64,000 bases of DNA from Lachnospiraceae bacterium (lineage in GTDB: Bacteria > Bacillota > Clostridia > Lachnospirales > Lachnospiraceae): assembly GCA_017470935.1 (NCBI GenBank), contig JAFUXG010000035.1, forward strand, positions 16,466 to 80,465, read 5' to 3'. Positions 43,114 to 52,439 of this stretch are shown here, piece by piece; the first letter of the stretch is position 1, and the number at the start of each line of letters is the position of its first letter. Made by a program: the position numbers and the translations under genes. Below the pieces are notes generated by a model. It saw nothing but the letters and a program-made list of their open reading frames with translations, did not search any database and had not been told where the DNA came from.

Positions 43114-44559
43114 ATGAGCAAGACAAGCATTATTGGCAGAGCGAGTGAATATCGCAAGCTAGAGCGTTGCATGAAAAGTAATGAAGCAGAGCTTGTTGTC
43201 GTATACGGCAGACGTCGTGTTGGAAAGACATTTTTGATAAATTCTTTTTTTGATGAAACATTCAGCTTCTACCTGACAGGAGTATGTGGTCAGCCCCTTA
43301 ATATTCAGCTTTTTAATTTTATAGCCGAGCTTAACAACAAGACCCGTTCAGAACACGATGTCCCTAATAATTGGATGGAAGCATTTCTTCTACTTAGAGA
43401 GTATATCGAAGCTCTTCCCGACACTGAGAAGCAAGTATTCTTTTTTGACGAGATGCCATGGATGGATACCCCGCGTTCCGATTTTGTTGCAGCCTTTGAG
43501 TGGTTCTGGAATTCATGGGGCTGTCGCAGGAGTAATCTGATATTCATTGCGTGCGGCTCGGCAACTTCCTGGATGGTTGATAATATTGACCGCAACAAAG
43601 GCGGGCTATTTAACAGAGCCACCTTAAGATTATATCTTAGACCATTTAATCTTAATGAGACAGAGGAATTTCTTATATCCAAAGGAATTGAATGGTCTAA
43701 ATACACAATTGTTGAGTGCTACATGATAATGGGCGGAATACCATATTATCTTAAGCAGCTTAACCCTGAACTTACCTTCCACAGGAATATTGACAGCTTA
43801 TTCTTCACTGAAAAATCAGGCCTATGGGATGAGTTCAACCATCTCTATCAGACATTATTTACAAACAGCACACAGTATATTATGATAGTTGAGGCTTTGA
43901 GCAGCAAGAAGATTGGTCTTACAAGAAATGAGATAATTAAAGCGACAGGAATTCCAAGCAACGGCAATCTCACTACTATTCTAAATAACCTTGAGTATTC
44001 AGGTTTTATACGAATCTCTAATAATTTCGGTATGAAAAAGAATAATGTGATATACCAACTGTCAGACTACTATACTGCATTTTATTTTAACTTTATTCAT
44101 AACAAGCCAGGGATTGATCAGCATTATTGGTCAAATGCCTTAGACAATCCTTCAAAAAGAACATGGGGAGGTCTTACATTTGAACAGGTATGCTATGACC
44201 ATATCCCCCAGATAAAAATGAAACTAGGTATCTCCGGTGTATTGTCAGAAATCTCCACATGGAAGAAGAAGGGAACAAATTCAGAAAAAGGAGCCCAGAT
44301 AGACCTTGTTATAGACAGAAGGGATAATGTCATTAACCTATGCGAGATAAAGTACTCTATGAATGAATATACAATAACAAAGGATTACGACATGCTTCTA
44401 AGAAACAAAACCGAAGCCTTCCGAAGTGATACAAAAACCAAAAGCGCTCTTCATCCTACAATGATCACAACATACGGCATCAAGAAGAACAAATACAGCA
44501 GTTATATAGTAAAACAGATCACTTTGGAAGATCTGTTCAAGGAAGCAGAGGAAATGTAA
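43114..44559 (+). CDS. AAA ATPase with DUF234-type nuclease-like C-terminus (paralogue)
   Basis: 481 residues from the ATG at 43114 (GGAGGGA upstream). Walker A YGRRRVGKTFL, Walker B VFFFDEMPWMDTPRSDF, sensor region FIACGSATSWM. A winged-helix segment (IGLTRNEIIKATGIPSNGNLTTIL) precedes a C-terminal PD-(D/E)XK-like pattern (QIDLVIDRRDNVINLCEIKYSMNEY). Roughly half of its residues look identical to 16975-18411, including LFNRAT/LYGRVT and PWMDTP. It sits alone on the plus strand among minus-strand surface genes, as expected for an independently acquired gene. Function unknown. Confidence 0.82.
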   Translation: MSKTSIIGRASEYRKLERCMKSNEAELVVVYGRRRVGKTFLINSFFDETFSFYLTGVCGQPLNIQLFNFIAELNNKTRSEHDVPNNWMEAFLLLREYIEALPDTEKQVFFFDEMPWMDTPRSDFVAAFEWFWNSWGCRRSNLIFIACGSATSWMVDNIDRNKGGLFNRATLRLYLRPFNLNETEEFLISKGIEWSKYTIVECYMIMGGIPYYLKQLNPELTFHRNIDSLFFTEKSGLWDEFNHLYQTLFTNSTQYIMIVEALSSKKIGLTRNEIIKATGIPSNGNLTTILNNLEYSGFIRISNNFGMKKNNVIYQLSDYYTAFYFNFIHNKPGIDQHYWSNALDNPSKRTWGGLTFEQVCYDHIPQIKMKLGISGVLSEISTWKKKGTNSEKGAQIDLVIDRRDNVINLCEIKYSMNEYTITKDYDMLLRNKTEAFRSDTKTKSALHPTMITTYGIKKNKYSSYIVKQITLEDLFKEAEEM

Positions 44560-44689
44560 TCACAGAGGTTCGGAGTGTCCGTTGATATGTCATACCACAC
44601 CCTCAAACAATACCTTATCGCCTACATTTACACTCTCAACGCCTGATTTCTTATTCAGAATACATTTTTACAAAGAAATAAAGACAAGT

Positions 44690-44735
44690 GTGAGGAGATG
44701 ATTCCCACAGGAATCCTCCTCCTCCATTCTTCACA
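44690..44735. other. Intergenic hairpin between convergent genes
   Basis: GAGGAG..GATTCC pairs with GGAATC..CTCCTC around a short loop (44692-44722), with outer TGTGA/TCACA. No T run of note on either strand; a weak terminator at best. The rest of 44560-44784 shows nothing else. Confidence 0.4.
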
Positions 44736-44784
44736 TGTACTATAATGCTTGTAATTATTGATTTCTTTTAATTATCATTTAATA

Positions 44785-45747
44785 TCAGTATACCGATATT
44801 TCACTTATACACGTATCATCATATTTAGTTCCAGCAACCGCGCCTGTAATAGTTATTGTTATTTGATCTGTTGATATTGGTTCATTACATGTTATCTTGC
44901 AAAGACACTTTTCTTCTATATCCCCACTCTCCGATACATCATCCCCTTCATCTATATAAGACATATCATAGTCAAAAACCCTATCATTTCCAAAATCCAC
45001 CTTAACAGATGAAACCTTTCCGTTCTTATAATAGGTCTCCCAATCCTTTGTGTACCCATTAACAATATCAATACAATTAATCAATTTTTTCTCGCTGAAA
45101 TGTATTGTGATGGTTTCTCCAACACCGGTTCCCGAAACACCATCAGCCCATGCTGTGCTGTAATCACCATCTATCATATTATCTGCACTATAAGTTCCAT
45201 AATCATCGGTGAGATAAGATGATGCCTCAATACCGGAAGGATATATTCTCTTAATAATCTCTAATATTGTGTATTTATATGAATAGGTTCCGTCTCCTCC
45301 TTCAAATTCAAGAACAAACTCATCCCCTACTGTTTTATACATAGCCTTTCCAACATTCTCATCCAATTCCGCAGGTGATAACTCATAATCACACTGTTGA
45401 AATTCAAAAGTATCATATGCCACTTCAAAACTAGTTTCACCCATATCAGTCCAGTCCTGATTAGTCGCTCCCTTAATCATCTGCTGATAGGATACTCTGA
45501 TGGTATCTCCATAGTCCACATATATCGATTTTTCATAATTTTCCTGCGTTATCTCATCTTCCGTCATCTCGTCTTGCGTTTCTGATTCTTCGGTTCTCTC
45601 AGTGGTAATTTCCTCTCCTTCTGTTGTCATTTCTTCCTCCGATGATATACCACTGGCAGACCAGGAATCTGAGGAATCTTCTCCACAGCCTGCAAGACCT
45701 GCCACAGCCAATGTAGTTATCATCAGTCCAAACAATAATTTTTTCAT
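44785..45747 (-). CDS. Lipoprotein with discoidin-like (NADase-type glycan-binding) domain
   Basis: 320 residues. Lipobox LAGC with cysteine near residue 21, then a Glu/Thr/Ser-rich spacer to ~75. The middle (~75-165) is a strand-rich unassigned domain. The C-terminal ~150 residues match the discoidin-like glycan-binding domain (YPSGIEASSYLT, YSADNMIDGDYSTAWADG, GETITIHFSEKKLINCIDIVNGY). RBS AAGGAG. A surface lipoprotein that probably binds carbohydrate. It is 112 bp downstream of the large zinc-ribbon membrane protein gene and may share its transcript. Confidence 0.78.
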   Translation of the reverse strand: MKKLLFGLMITTLAVAGLAGCGEDSSDSWSASGISSEEEMTTEGEEITTERTEESETQDEMTEDEITQENYEKSIYVDYGDTIRVSYQQMIKGATNQDWTDMGETSFEVAYDTFEFQQCDYELSPAELDENVGKAMYKTVGDEFVLEFEGGDGTYSYKYTILEIIKRIYPSGIEASSYLTDDYGTYSADNMIDGDYSTAWADGVSGTGVGETITIHFSEKKLINCIDIVNGYTKDWETYYKNGKVSSVKVDFGNDRVFDYDMSYIDEGDDVSESGDIEEKCLCKITCNEPISTDQITITITGAVAGTKYDDTCISEISVY

Positions 45748-45859
45748 GATCTTATTCTCCTTATTTTATGTAGACGAAAGGCTCCATATGTTTTTCACAT
45801 CATAGAACTCCCTGCATACATTAATAACTCTCTGTATCCTTTAAATACTCTTGTAATTA

Positions 45860-48232
45860 TTACTCCTCACCAATAAGTGCATCATATGCTTCATACACAT
45901 CAGTGTAAGCGCCTTGAATAGGAATCCATACACCATTATCAAAGTTTCCGAAAGAGTCATAAAAGGATAGAAATTCTGACCGCGACACATCGTCACCATT
46001 TACAACAAAAGACATATCATCTCCATATTCCGAGTCTGAATAGCTATAGGATGAACAATCTCCCAAAATCTCACCCTTCCCATTTTCAAATGTAAAAAAC
46101 GAATATCCCGTAACATCCCCCGAAGGACTTTGGATAATTCTCCCGGTAGAAGTTGATTTTATAAATTGGACACTTTCCACAAAATACAATTCCTCATAAA
46201 AACTTACTATCTCTCCATTCTTATATGTCATTATCTCAAAATCACCATTTTCACTATTGTAGATACATTCAGGAATTTTATCATTATCTAAGTAAGCCAG
46301 ATTGCAGACTATCTCTGATTCAAGGTTTCCGATATACTCATCATATGCAGCTATTGCCTGACTGACATTTGCCGTCTCCGAGCCTTCCCTATACCACGTT
46401 CTTCCTTCCACCATCCTGCTTCCCCTATCAAGGTAGAAATATTCCAGCTCATCGCCATTCAATGTGTATATAAATGCATCATATCCTGTAAAAACATCAT
46501 ATTCTTCATATGCCTGACTGATATCGCCATGGTACGGGAATATGTATTTCAAAGTATCCTTTCCGTCATACAGGCATGTAAAATCACCGGAAAATATTGA
46601 CCGATCCTCTTTTGTGTCATATATAAGACCTCTATTAGAATCCAACTCCAATTCCAGAGTATCACCGCCATACACACCAACCCACTTACCTTGGAAGCTG
46701 TTAAGCACATCCTCAGAAATCCCGCTGTTGCTTTTTTTAAAAGAAAAATTCAATTCAGGTTCATCATTATAGCTTTTATAGACAACATCAATATTATCCT
46801 TATCCTTAATGTTAAATTGTATCCGGGACTCATCATTTAAAATACCTGTTCCCTCAATTTTCTTGTCACCAACATTCAAATCAAATGCGTCGGGGAAAAC
46901 CACATCTTCAAATGTGCTGTATATGACAAACTGATCTGAGCCCCTAAAATTATCAAATCCGATATACATTCCTGCACCATCTGCCTGCCAATAACCTGCA
47001 ATAGAAGAATTGTTATCTACAAGTCTTGCATAACTAAGCTCGGACTGTACATCCTCCGTTTTAACCTTTTCACCGCCGCTGCCCTTATCACCTGTTTTGT
47101 ACGACTCGTCTAATTTAGGATACATGACCCATTCATCCAGGTAATTGTCTGATGCAACGAATACATTTATAACATTTTGAGAAGCGTTTAGATATAATGC
47201 AAAATCCCGTCCACCGAATCTGGTATTATAAACCTCCGGTATCTCGCCCACCAGTTCCTTTATCTCATCCTGAAAACTTTGGGGGAGATTGGGAAGCTCA
47301 TCCCTAAGAACAAAATATACCCCGCCATATACATGCATAGCATCATATACCTTTTGGTTTGAAAGAGCCGTCTGTATTGCCGAAGCAATATGTGAGCCGT
47401 TTTCAGCATCCTTCCCTGCCGCCAAATTGATCATCAGATCCATGCCATCCGGCAGAATATACCATCTCCCGTCAACCTTATACATGAACATTTCCGTATT
47501 GTCAGACATTTTCACAAGACTGACATCCGAATATTTCATCTTAATACTCATATCCTCTAACAGAAGATCAAAATATTTTTTAAGCTTATCATCTCCGTGG
47601 TTCTTTTCCGCAATCTTAAGAGACTCAACGTCTTTTCCACTGAAAAATTCGTCCAGATGAGGCCCCAAATCGATACTGTTATTAGAAAGGTATTTTTCAA
47701 ATGCCTCCGTATCCGACTTAGGGATCATAAGTGAAACCACCTTATCTCTTGATCTATTGGTAAAGGCTTTGGCAAATCTGCTCCATATCTTTTCCTGATT
47801 TCCTACAGTAAAGGCAGATACGATCAATACTATTGCAACACATGCCACAAGTATCGACCCACAGACAATGACCTTTTTCTTATTAGCCTTAAGCTTATTA
47901 ACAAATTCATCTAACTTTGGCTTCATCTTTTCACCGGCAGCCCTGCTCTTTTCCTTTGCGTCCCCCGCCAGCTTTTTGCTTGTCTTTTTTGCCACCTCAG
48001 CAAATACCTTACTTTTCTCCTTCGTTATTCCTGCTAATTCCTTGCTCTTTTCCTTAGTTGACTCTGCTATCTGCTTACCTGTTTCCCTGGCACTTTCAAG
48101 CTTTTCCTGATATTGAATCTTTCTCTCGTCCCGTTTTCTTTTTTTGATAATTTCTTCGTCTACCTTTGAACCACAAAATTCACAAAAGACCGAATCATCA
48201 AGAATCTCTTTTCCACACACTTTACATATCAT
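45860..48232 (-). CDS. Zinc-ribbon, single-pass membrane protein with large extracellular region
   Basis: 790 residues. An N-terminal double CxxC zinc ribbon (CKVCG, CEFCG), a Lys/Glu/Ala coiled segment to ~110, one transmembrane helix (VIVCGSILVACVAIVLIVSAF), then ~640 extracytoplasmic residues. That part has a helical first portion and, in the second half, strand-rich segments (WVGVYGGDTLELELDSN, YIFPYHGD). No named family is recognised for it. The zinc-ribbon plus single-helix head recurs in Firmicutes envelope proteins next to Ser/Thr kinase systems. It is 45 bp downstream of the smaller zinc-ribbon gene and probably in its LytTR-controlled operon. Confidence 0.7.
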   Translation of the reverse strand: MICKVCGKEILDDSVFCEFCGSKVDEEIIKKRKRDERKIQYQEKLESARETGKQIAESTKEKSKELAGITKEKSKVFAEVAKKTSKKLAGDAKEKSRAAGEKMKPKLDEFVNKLKANKKKVIVCGSILVACVAIVLIVSAFTVGNQEKIWSRFAKAFTNRSRDKVVSLMIPKSDTEAFEKYLSNNSIDLGPHLDEFFSGKDVESLKIAEKNHGDDKLKKYFDLLLEDMSIKMKYSDVSLVKMSDNTEMFMYKVDGRWYILPDGMDLMINLAAGKDAENGSHIASAIQTALSNQKVYDAMHVYGGVYFVLRDELPNLPQSFQDEIKELVGEIPEVYNTRFGGRDFALYLNASQNVINVFVASDNYLDEWVMYPKLDESYKTGDKGSGGEKVKTEDVQSELSYARLVDNNSSIAGYWQADGAGMYIGFDNFRGSDQFVIYSTFEDVVFPDAFDLNVGDKKIEGTGILNDESRIQFNIKDKDNIDVVYKSYNDEPELNFSFKKSNSGISEDVLNSFQGKWVGVYGGDTLELELDSNRGLIYDTKEDRSIFSGDFTCLYDGKDTLKYIFPYHGDISQAYEEYDVFTGYDAFIYTLNGDELEYFYLDRGSRMVEGRTWYREGSETANVSQAIAAYDEYIGNLESEIVCNLAYLDNDKIPECIYNSENGDFEIMTYKNGEIVSFYEELYFVESVQFIKSTSTGRIIQSPSGDVTGYSFFTFENGKGEILGDCSSYSYSDSEYGDDMSFVVNGDDVSRSEFLSFYDSFGNFDNGVWIPIQGAYTDVYEAYDALIGEE

Positions 48233-48277
48233 ATTATTTCTCCTTTGAAATACCTATTCCCGCCAAATGCATAACAC

Positions 48278-48727
48278 TTAAGATCTGCTCTTTCCACAGT
48301 TTCCACATACTTGAGCAGACATATCCTCATTCGCAGTACCGCAAAACCTGCAATACCATACCTCTATATCTTTCTTTGTCTCTCTTTCCTTTTCATATTC
48401 GGCAGCTATCTTTGAAAGATCAAATTCCGGGTTTGAAAAATGCTGTGCCTTAGAAGTCAGTCCACTAGTTTGACGTGTAGCACCCGGGGCGACGGGCTTT
48501 CCTGTTTTCAAAGTCTCTCTAATATCCATCACATTATTACATAGTTCCACAAAAAGTCCGAAGAAGAATACCAGTAAAAGACCGACAACCAGAGCCAAAA
48601 GGAATATCAGCAAACCTACTCCTCCATCATCCAGTCCAATTCCGAAGGTAAGTCCAAGACCTATCGCCGCCAAGACAATCACTACCTCAAAAAATATTAA
48701 TACTCCCCTTGCCATTCTCGTAAACAT
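48278..48727 (-). CDS. Small two-helix membrane protein with C-terminal zinc ribbon
   Basis: 149 residues; start at 48727, eight bases from AAGGAGG (an ATG two codons earlier is too close). Two hydrophobic segments (~5-30 and ~38-60), a polar linker, and a C-terminal ribbon WYCRFCGTANEDMSAQVCGNCG. First gene of the operon behind the direct-repeat promoter at 48772. Function unknown; it shares the zinc-ribbon theme with the gene after it and with the FHA protein at 50516. Confidence 0.65.
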   Translation of the reverse strand: MFTRMARGVLIFFEVVIVLAAIGLGLTFGIGLDDGGVGLLIFLLALVVGLLLVFFFGLFVELCNNVMDIRETLKTGKPVAPGATRQTSGLTSKAQHFSNPEFDLSKIAAEYEKERETKKDIEVWYCRFCGTANEDMSAQVCGNCGKSRS

Positions 48728-48771
48728 ATTCATATCCTCCTTATTATGTGCACAACACATTTGCTATGCGC

Positions 48772-48833
48772 ATCATACCACAATGGAAAATATGTTAGAA
48801 TAGACTTGTAATTAATAACATGCACTTGTAATT
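48772..48833 (-). promoter_or_regulatory. LytTR-like direct repeat and -10 before the zinc-ribbon operon
   Basis: AATTACAAGT twice with a 20-base period (48833-48824, 48813-48804), 26 bases, then TATGAT (48777-48772), all on the minus strand. Almost identical to the site at 42845, including flanking TGTCAAAAATTACAAGTG. Confidence 0.75.
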
Positions 48834-48842
48834 TTTGACATT

Positions 48843-48886
48843 AAAACCCCTTTCATCAGACTTATCTATTGCCTGACAAAAGGGGC
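48843..48886 (-). terminator. Intrinsic terminator of the kinase operon
   Basis: CCCCTTT/AAAGGGG outer stem with CAG/CTG pairs inside, followed on the minus strand by TTTTAA; it begins a few bases after the kinase stop. Confidence 0.75.
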
Positions 48887-48893
48887 GTAGCTT

Positions 48894-50528
48894 CTATTCT
48901 ATATTCAAATGCTCTACCGAATCCTCCTCATGGATTTTGATTGACTCAGCAGTTGATCTTTCTATATTTTTCTTCTGCTTATTCACAGTGGTTTGTTCCT
49001 GTGTCGTTACCCTGGCAGCGTCTTTCGTATCCTCCGAATTTGCAGAACCTGTACCCGTCTTCTTCCCTGCTGTTGTATCACCCACATCATGAATTGTGGA
49101 TTGCTCTGTTGTACTCGTCGGTACAGAATCATTTCCCCTTGTATCTAAACCCTCCGCTGCATTCTCCTCAATATCATTACCCTGTATATTCGTTGTATTT
49201 CGCTCAATATCATCACTTTGTCCTTCTGACGCCTTATAAGCTCCTTCGGTCTTGGAAGAACTCTCCTCCATATCTTGCAAAGCTCCGTTCTGAACTTCAT
49301 CCTTCTGCTCTCTTTGCTCTGCGATCAGCACACCTACGATTGCCGAAAGAACCAGCACAAGCATAAGACTTACTGCTGCAAGCACCAGTGGCAATCTTCT
49401 TCGCAATGCGTTTGTCTGTATATGATTCTTTATCAGCTCTGTATCTCCCTCTGCAATTTGACTTCCCATTACAGTAACATCATGCTCAATCGACGGCGCA
49501 ACGGTCAGTGCCTCATAGAACTCCTCCATATTGGAATACCGTTCATCCACAGCAAGCGCAAGTCCTGTAAGTATCGCCTTTGCCTGCCATGGAAGAACAC
49601 GCTCAGATCCTGAGGATTCATTATAACTATTCAAGGGCTGTTCATTACTACTGCCTGTAAGCATTGCATATAATTCTTCCCCTGTTTGTTTCTCTCCACG
49701 CTGCAGGCGCTCAACCGTATCAATGGGCGCTCTGCCTGTTATTCCCATATACAGCGTTGCCGCAAGTCCATACACATCTGTCCATGCACCAAGCCTTCCA
49801 CCCTCAATATATTGCTCCGGCGGCGCGTAGCCCGTCTTGAGGATTACTGTTTTCCCGAAGTGACTGTCATATCTCTGCTCTTTTTCACAATTTTCAAGCG
49901 TTCCTTTACTTGATATTTCATGTGTTTCATATACTATACTGTCATCCCCGCTCTCAGCATTATTAAATATATTATTTCCATTAACAAGTCCCGCTGCCCC
50001 AAAGTCAATAAGCCTCGCCTTATTATCAAGCCCTATGATTATATTATCCGGGCTTATATCTCTGTGAATAACGCCATGTCTGTGAATCTGAATAAGCGCT
50101 CTCATAACAGGTGATATAAGAGACACCAGTTCATTATATGTAAGTACTCCCTGACCGTCCACATACTCCTTAAGAGTAATTCCCTCTATATATTCCATGA
50201 CAATATATGCTGTATCATTTTCTTCAAAGCACTCATATACTGACGCGATTCCGTCTAAATGCTGAAACTGCCTAAGCACCTCTGCCTCCTTGACAAATCT
50301 GCGCTTTCCCGTATCAAACTTATCCTTTGTCTCCGAAAAAATATGAAGCCTGCCCCTTTCACGCACAGCAAAAGAAGACGGAAAATACTCCTTAACTGCC
50401 ACAGTCCTTCCGTCTTTATTCCTTCCCATATATGTTATTCCAAAACCACCCTCGCCAAGCACCGACACTATCTCATATTGTCCGATAAGTACAGTACCCT
50501 GGGGCAGTGTTCTACTCATTTTTTCCAT
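48894..50528 (-). CDS. Ser/Thr protein kinase, membrane-anchored
   Basis: 544 residues. Kinase domain (~15-350): glycine loop LGEGGFGITYMG, ATP-binding Lys in VAVKEYFP, catalytic loop HRDISPDNII, LIDFGAAG in place of DFG+G, and PPEQY. A transmembrane helix (~378-402) is followed by a ~140-residue Thr/Ser/Glu/Asp-rich extracellular tail with no PASTA domains. The start may instead be the ATG at 50519, which overlaps the upstream stop as ATGA. It forms an operon with the FHA protein and the LytTR-FHA regulator and would supply the phosphothreonines their FHA domains read. Confidence 0.88.
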   Translation of the reverse strand: MEKMSRTLPQGTVLIGQYEIVSVLGEGGFGITYMGRNKDGRTVAVKEYFPSSFAVRERGRLHIFSETKDKFDTGKRRFVKEAEVLRQFQHLDGIASVYECFEENDTAYIVMEYIEGITLKEYVDGQGVLTYNELVSLISPVMRALIQIHRHGVIHRDISPDNIIIGLDNKARLIDFGAAGLVNGNNIFNNAESGDDSIVYETHEISSKGTLENCEKEQRYDSHFGKTVILKTGYAPPEQYIEGGRLGAWTDVYGLAATLYMGITGRAPIDTVERLQRGEKQTGEELYAMLTGSSNEQPLNSYNESSGSERVLPWQAKAILTGLALAVDERYSNMEEFYEALTVAPSIEHDVTVMGSQIAEGDTELIKNHIQTNALRRRLPLVLAAVSLMLVLVLSAIVGVLIAEQREQKDEVQNGALQDMEESSSKTEGAYKASEGQSDDIERNTTNIQGNDIEENAAEGLDTRGNDSVPTSTTEQSTIHDVGDTTAGKKTGTGSANSEDTKDAARVTTQEQTTVNKQKKNIERSTAESIKIHEEDSVEHLNIE

Positions 50529-51025
50529 ATACTGCCTGCCTCAATAAATGTAAGGCTGCATTCTCCAAGCCGAATCACGTCTCTGTCAGACAATTCCTTT
50601 GTACCGTCAATGAGTTCATCATTAAGAATAACCTGCTTTGTCCAGTCCATATGTTTAAGAACATATCTATCATCTGTATACTCTATGATCGCATGCTGCT
50701 TGCGTGATACGGTGGGCTCTGCCGTTAGTGCCACATCCATATTGGAGCTTCTTCCGATAGAATTGCTTCCCTCCTTAAGAAGAAATCCGGCACCTGTCAT
50801 CTCGCCCTCCGTTACCACCAGCATACCGACTGCCCTCTTCTTAATCGACGCTCCTACCTCTGCTCCTATTGCCAGCTCAGCAAGCGCTGTCTCCACATCC
50901 GACTGGTTTCTGCCAAAGGTATCTGACGGCTCCTGTCCCGCAAGATTAAGCTTTGAACAATGCGGGCAGCTTCGAAATTTCTCTGCATTATAGATATGTC
51001 CGCTTTCACATTTTGTAAGCTGCAT
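50516..51025 (-). CDS. FHA-domain protein with N-terminal zinc ribbon
   Basis: 169 residues; RBS AGAGGTAGG. A zinc-knuckle start (CESGHIYNAEKFRSCPHC) and a C-terminal FHA domain (~75-165) with the phosphothreonine-binding pattern SIGRSSNMDV, SRKQHAIIEY and the later VILNDELIDG. It lies directly upstream of, and overlaps, the kinase gene. This is the usual partner arrangement for kinase-FHA signalling. Confidence 0.85.
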   Translation of the reverse strand: MQLTKCESGHIYNAEKFRSCPHCSKLNLAGQEPSDTFGRNQSDVETALAELAIGAEVGASIKKRAVGMLVVTEGEMTGAGFLLKEGSNSIGRSSNMDVALTAEPTVSRKQHAIIEYTDDRYVLKHMDWTKQVILNDELIDGTKELSDRDVIRLGECSLTFIEAGSIWKK

Positions 51026-51124
51026 TATACCTACCTCTTTATAAACTCGTAGCTTCCACAGATATACGCTCTGTTTCCTAATTACTCTCTTATCACACCG
51101 ATATAATACTCATATCAACATGAA

Positions 51125-52213
51125 TCATCCCAGCTTATACACTACACTCTTATCACCAAACATCAGCATTGCACCCGGCTTGATAATATACGTCTTATCC
51201 CTCTCCAGCCTTACATCTCCATCAGTAAATGTACCATTAGAAGAACAATCCGTGACCTCGTATGTATTACTTTTCTCATGATAAATGACTATACAATGCT
51301 TTCTGCTTACAAGGGGAAGATTGACTATCATGTCTGCACTGCTTCCGTCCCGGCCCACAATAATCTCCTGCTCAGGCACAACCCTCACTATCCTTCCAAG
51401 GTATTCACCCCTGATACACACCAGCGCTCCCCTTGTGTCATACTGCTGAAACAATCCTGAAGTAAGATAGAAATGCTCATCCTCTCTCTTATCTGAAATC
51501 TCATCAACAGGCATATATTCGGTCTCTTCAAGTGCCGCTTTCACATTATCCTTATATCGTCTGCTGACCGGTATCGCATACTCTCCCACCTTGAGCATCT
51601 GTCCGTCATATACGGTTGTATGCTCCTTTGACACAAGATAGCTCTGATGACACCTGAAAAACCCTTGATTCTTTAGTGCCTCTGCCAGATTATCAAGTTT
51701 GTCATAATACTCGTATTCCTTGTTAAAAGTATGCACTATTATCTTACGATATTTGCTCTCAAGATACAAGATAGTATCTAAGGGAATTCTTGTGATTTCA
51801 CTGCGGTTTTTGATGTTGAGAAATTTGGGATTTAATCTGATCTCCTTAATATAACGGCTGATCTCACTTTCCAGATCGCGCTCCACCATGGGCTTTAATA
51901 TGTATGCAAATGCCCTCTGCTTAAAGCATTCAAAGACGTGCTCCCTAGACGCCGTTACAAATATGATATCCGTATCCACATTATGCTTATGCATAAATGC
52001 TGCAAGCTCCGGACCGGATTCATTTTTCTGATAAATATCCATAAAAAGCAGATTGCAGTTAAAGCTTCCATCCTTGATCGCCTGTATCACACTTCCGCTG
52101 TCCTCAAATATAACAGCCTCCCATCTGGCATATTCAAGCATAATCTCTTCAAGTATTTTCACAAGCCGATCCACAAACCCGCTATCCATATCACAAATGC
52201 CAATCCGAAACAT
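51125..52213 (-). CDS. REC-LytTR-FHA fusion response regulator
   Basis: 362 residues; GAGGAGA precedes the ATG. Receiver domain ~1-125 with Asp59 in LLFMDIY and Lys in YILKPM. LytTR DNA-binding domain ~145-240 (RIPLDTILYLESKYRKIIVHT, FFRCHQSYLVS, IPVSRRYKDNVKAAL). FHA domain ~275-355 (IIVGRDGSSADMIVN, VSRKHCIVIY, DCSSNGTFTDG). REC-LytTR is standard (AgrA type); a C-terminal FHA is unusual and implies docking to a phosphothreonine. It is first in the operon with the FHA protein and Ser/Thr kinase, and its own promoter carries the period-20 direct repeat, so it probably autoregulates. Confidence 0.9.
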   Translation of the reverse strand: MFRIGICDMDSGFVDRLVKILEEIMLEYARWEAVIFEDSGSVIQAIKDGSFNCNLLFMDIYQKNESGPELAAFMHKHNVDTDIIFVTASREHVFECFKQRAFAYILKPMVERDLESEISRYIKEIRLNPKFLNIKNRSEITRIPLDTILYLESKYRKIIVHTFNKEYEYYDKLDNLAEALKNQGFFRCHQSYLVSKEHTTVYDGQMLKVGEYAIPVSRRYKDNVKAALEETEYMPVDEISDKREDEHFYLTSGLFQQYDTRGALVCIRGEYLGRIVRVVPEQEIIVGRDGSSADMIVNLPLVSRKHCIVIYHEKSNTYEVTDCSSNGTFTDGDVRLERDKTYIIKPGAMLMFGDKSVVYKLG

Positions 52214-52301
52214 TCTTCTATCTCCTCAGTTCTTTTGTATTTGATAAATGTTAAGAGTTGGATAAATTAATAATCTACTCTTATTTGTCACTGTATTTCG
52301 T

Positions 52302-52363
52302 ATAATACCATAAATAATATAAATCTCCAAAGGACTTGTAATTATTAACATGCACTTGTCATA
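52302..52363 (-). promoter_or_regulatory. LytTR-like direct repeat and -10 before the REC-LytTR-FHA gene
   Basis: TATGACAAGT (52363-52354) and AATTACAAGT (52343-52334), period 20, then 26 bases, then TATTAT (52307-52302) on the minus strand. The upstream half is diverged; spacing to the -10 is identical to the other two sites. Confidence 0.7.
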
Positions 52364-52405
52364 ATTAACCAAATATTTCTCAAATTACTTCTACACATTA
52401 TCAAA

Positions 52406-52433
52406 AAGGAACACCCTATACAAAGTGTTCCTT
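52406..52433 (-). terminator. Intrinsic terminator of the BspA-like gene
   Basis: AAGGAACAC/GTGTTCCTT nine-base stem with TTTTTG on the minus strand, a few bases after the stop at 52440. Confidence 0.85.
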
Positions 52434-52439
52434 CGTGAT

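Noticed and set aside
44748-44760. Extra LytTR half-sites (CTTGTAATT) near 44750 and 45850
   Set aside because: Each is a single half with no partner at a 20-base period and no -10 at 26 bases; the first lies downstream of its neighbouring gene.
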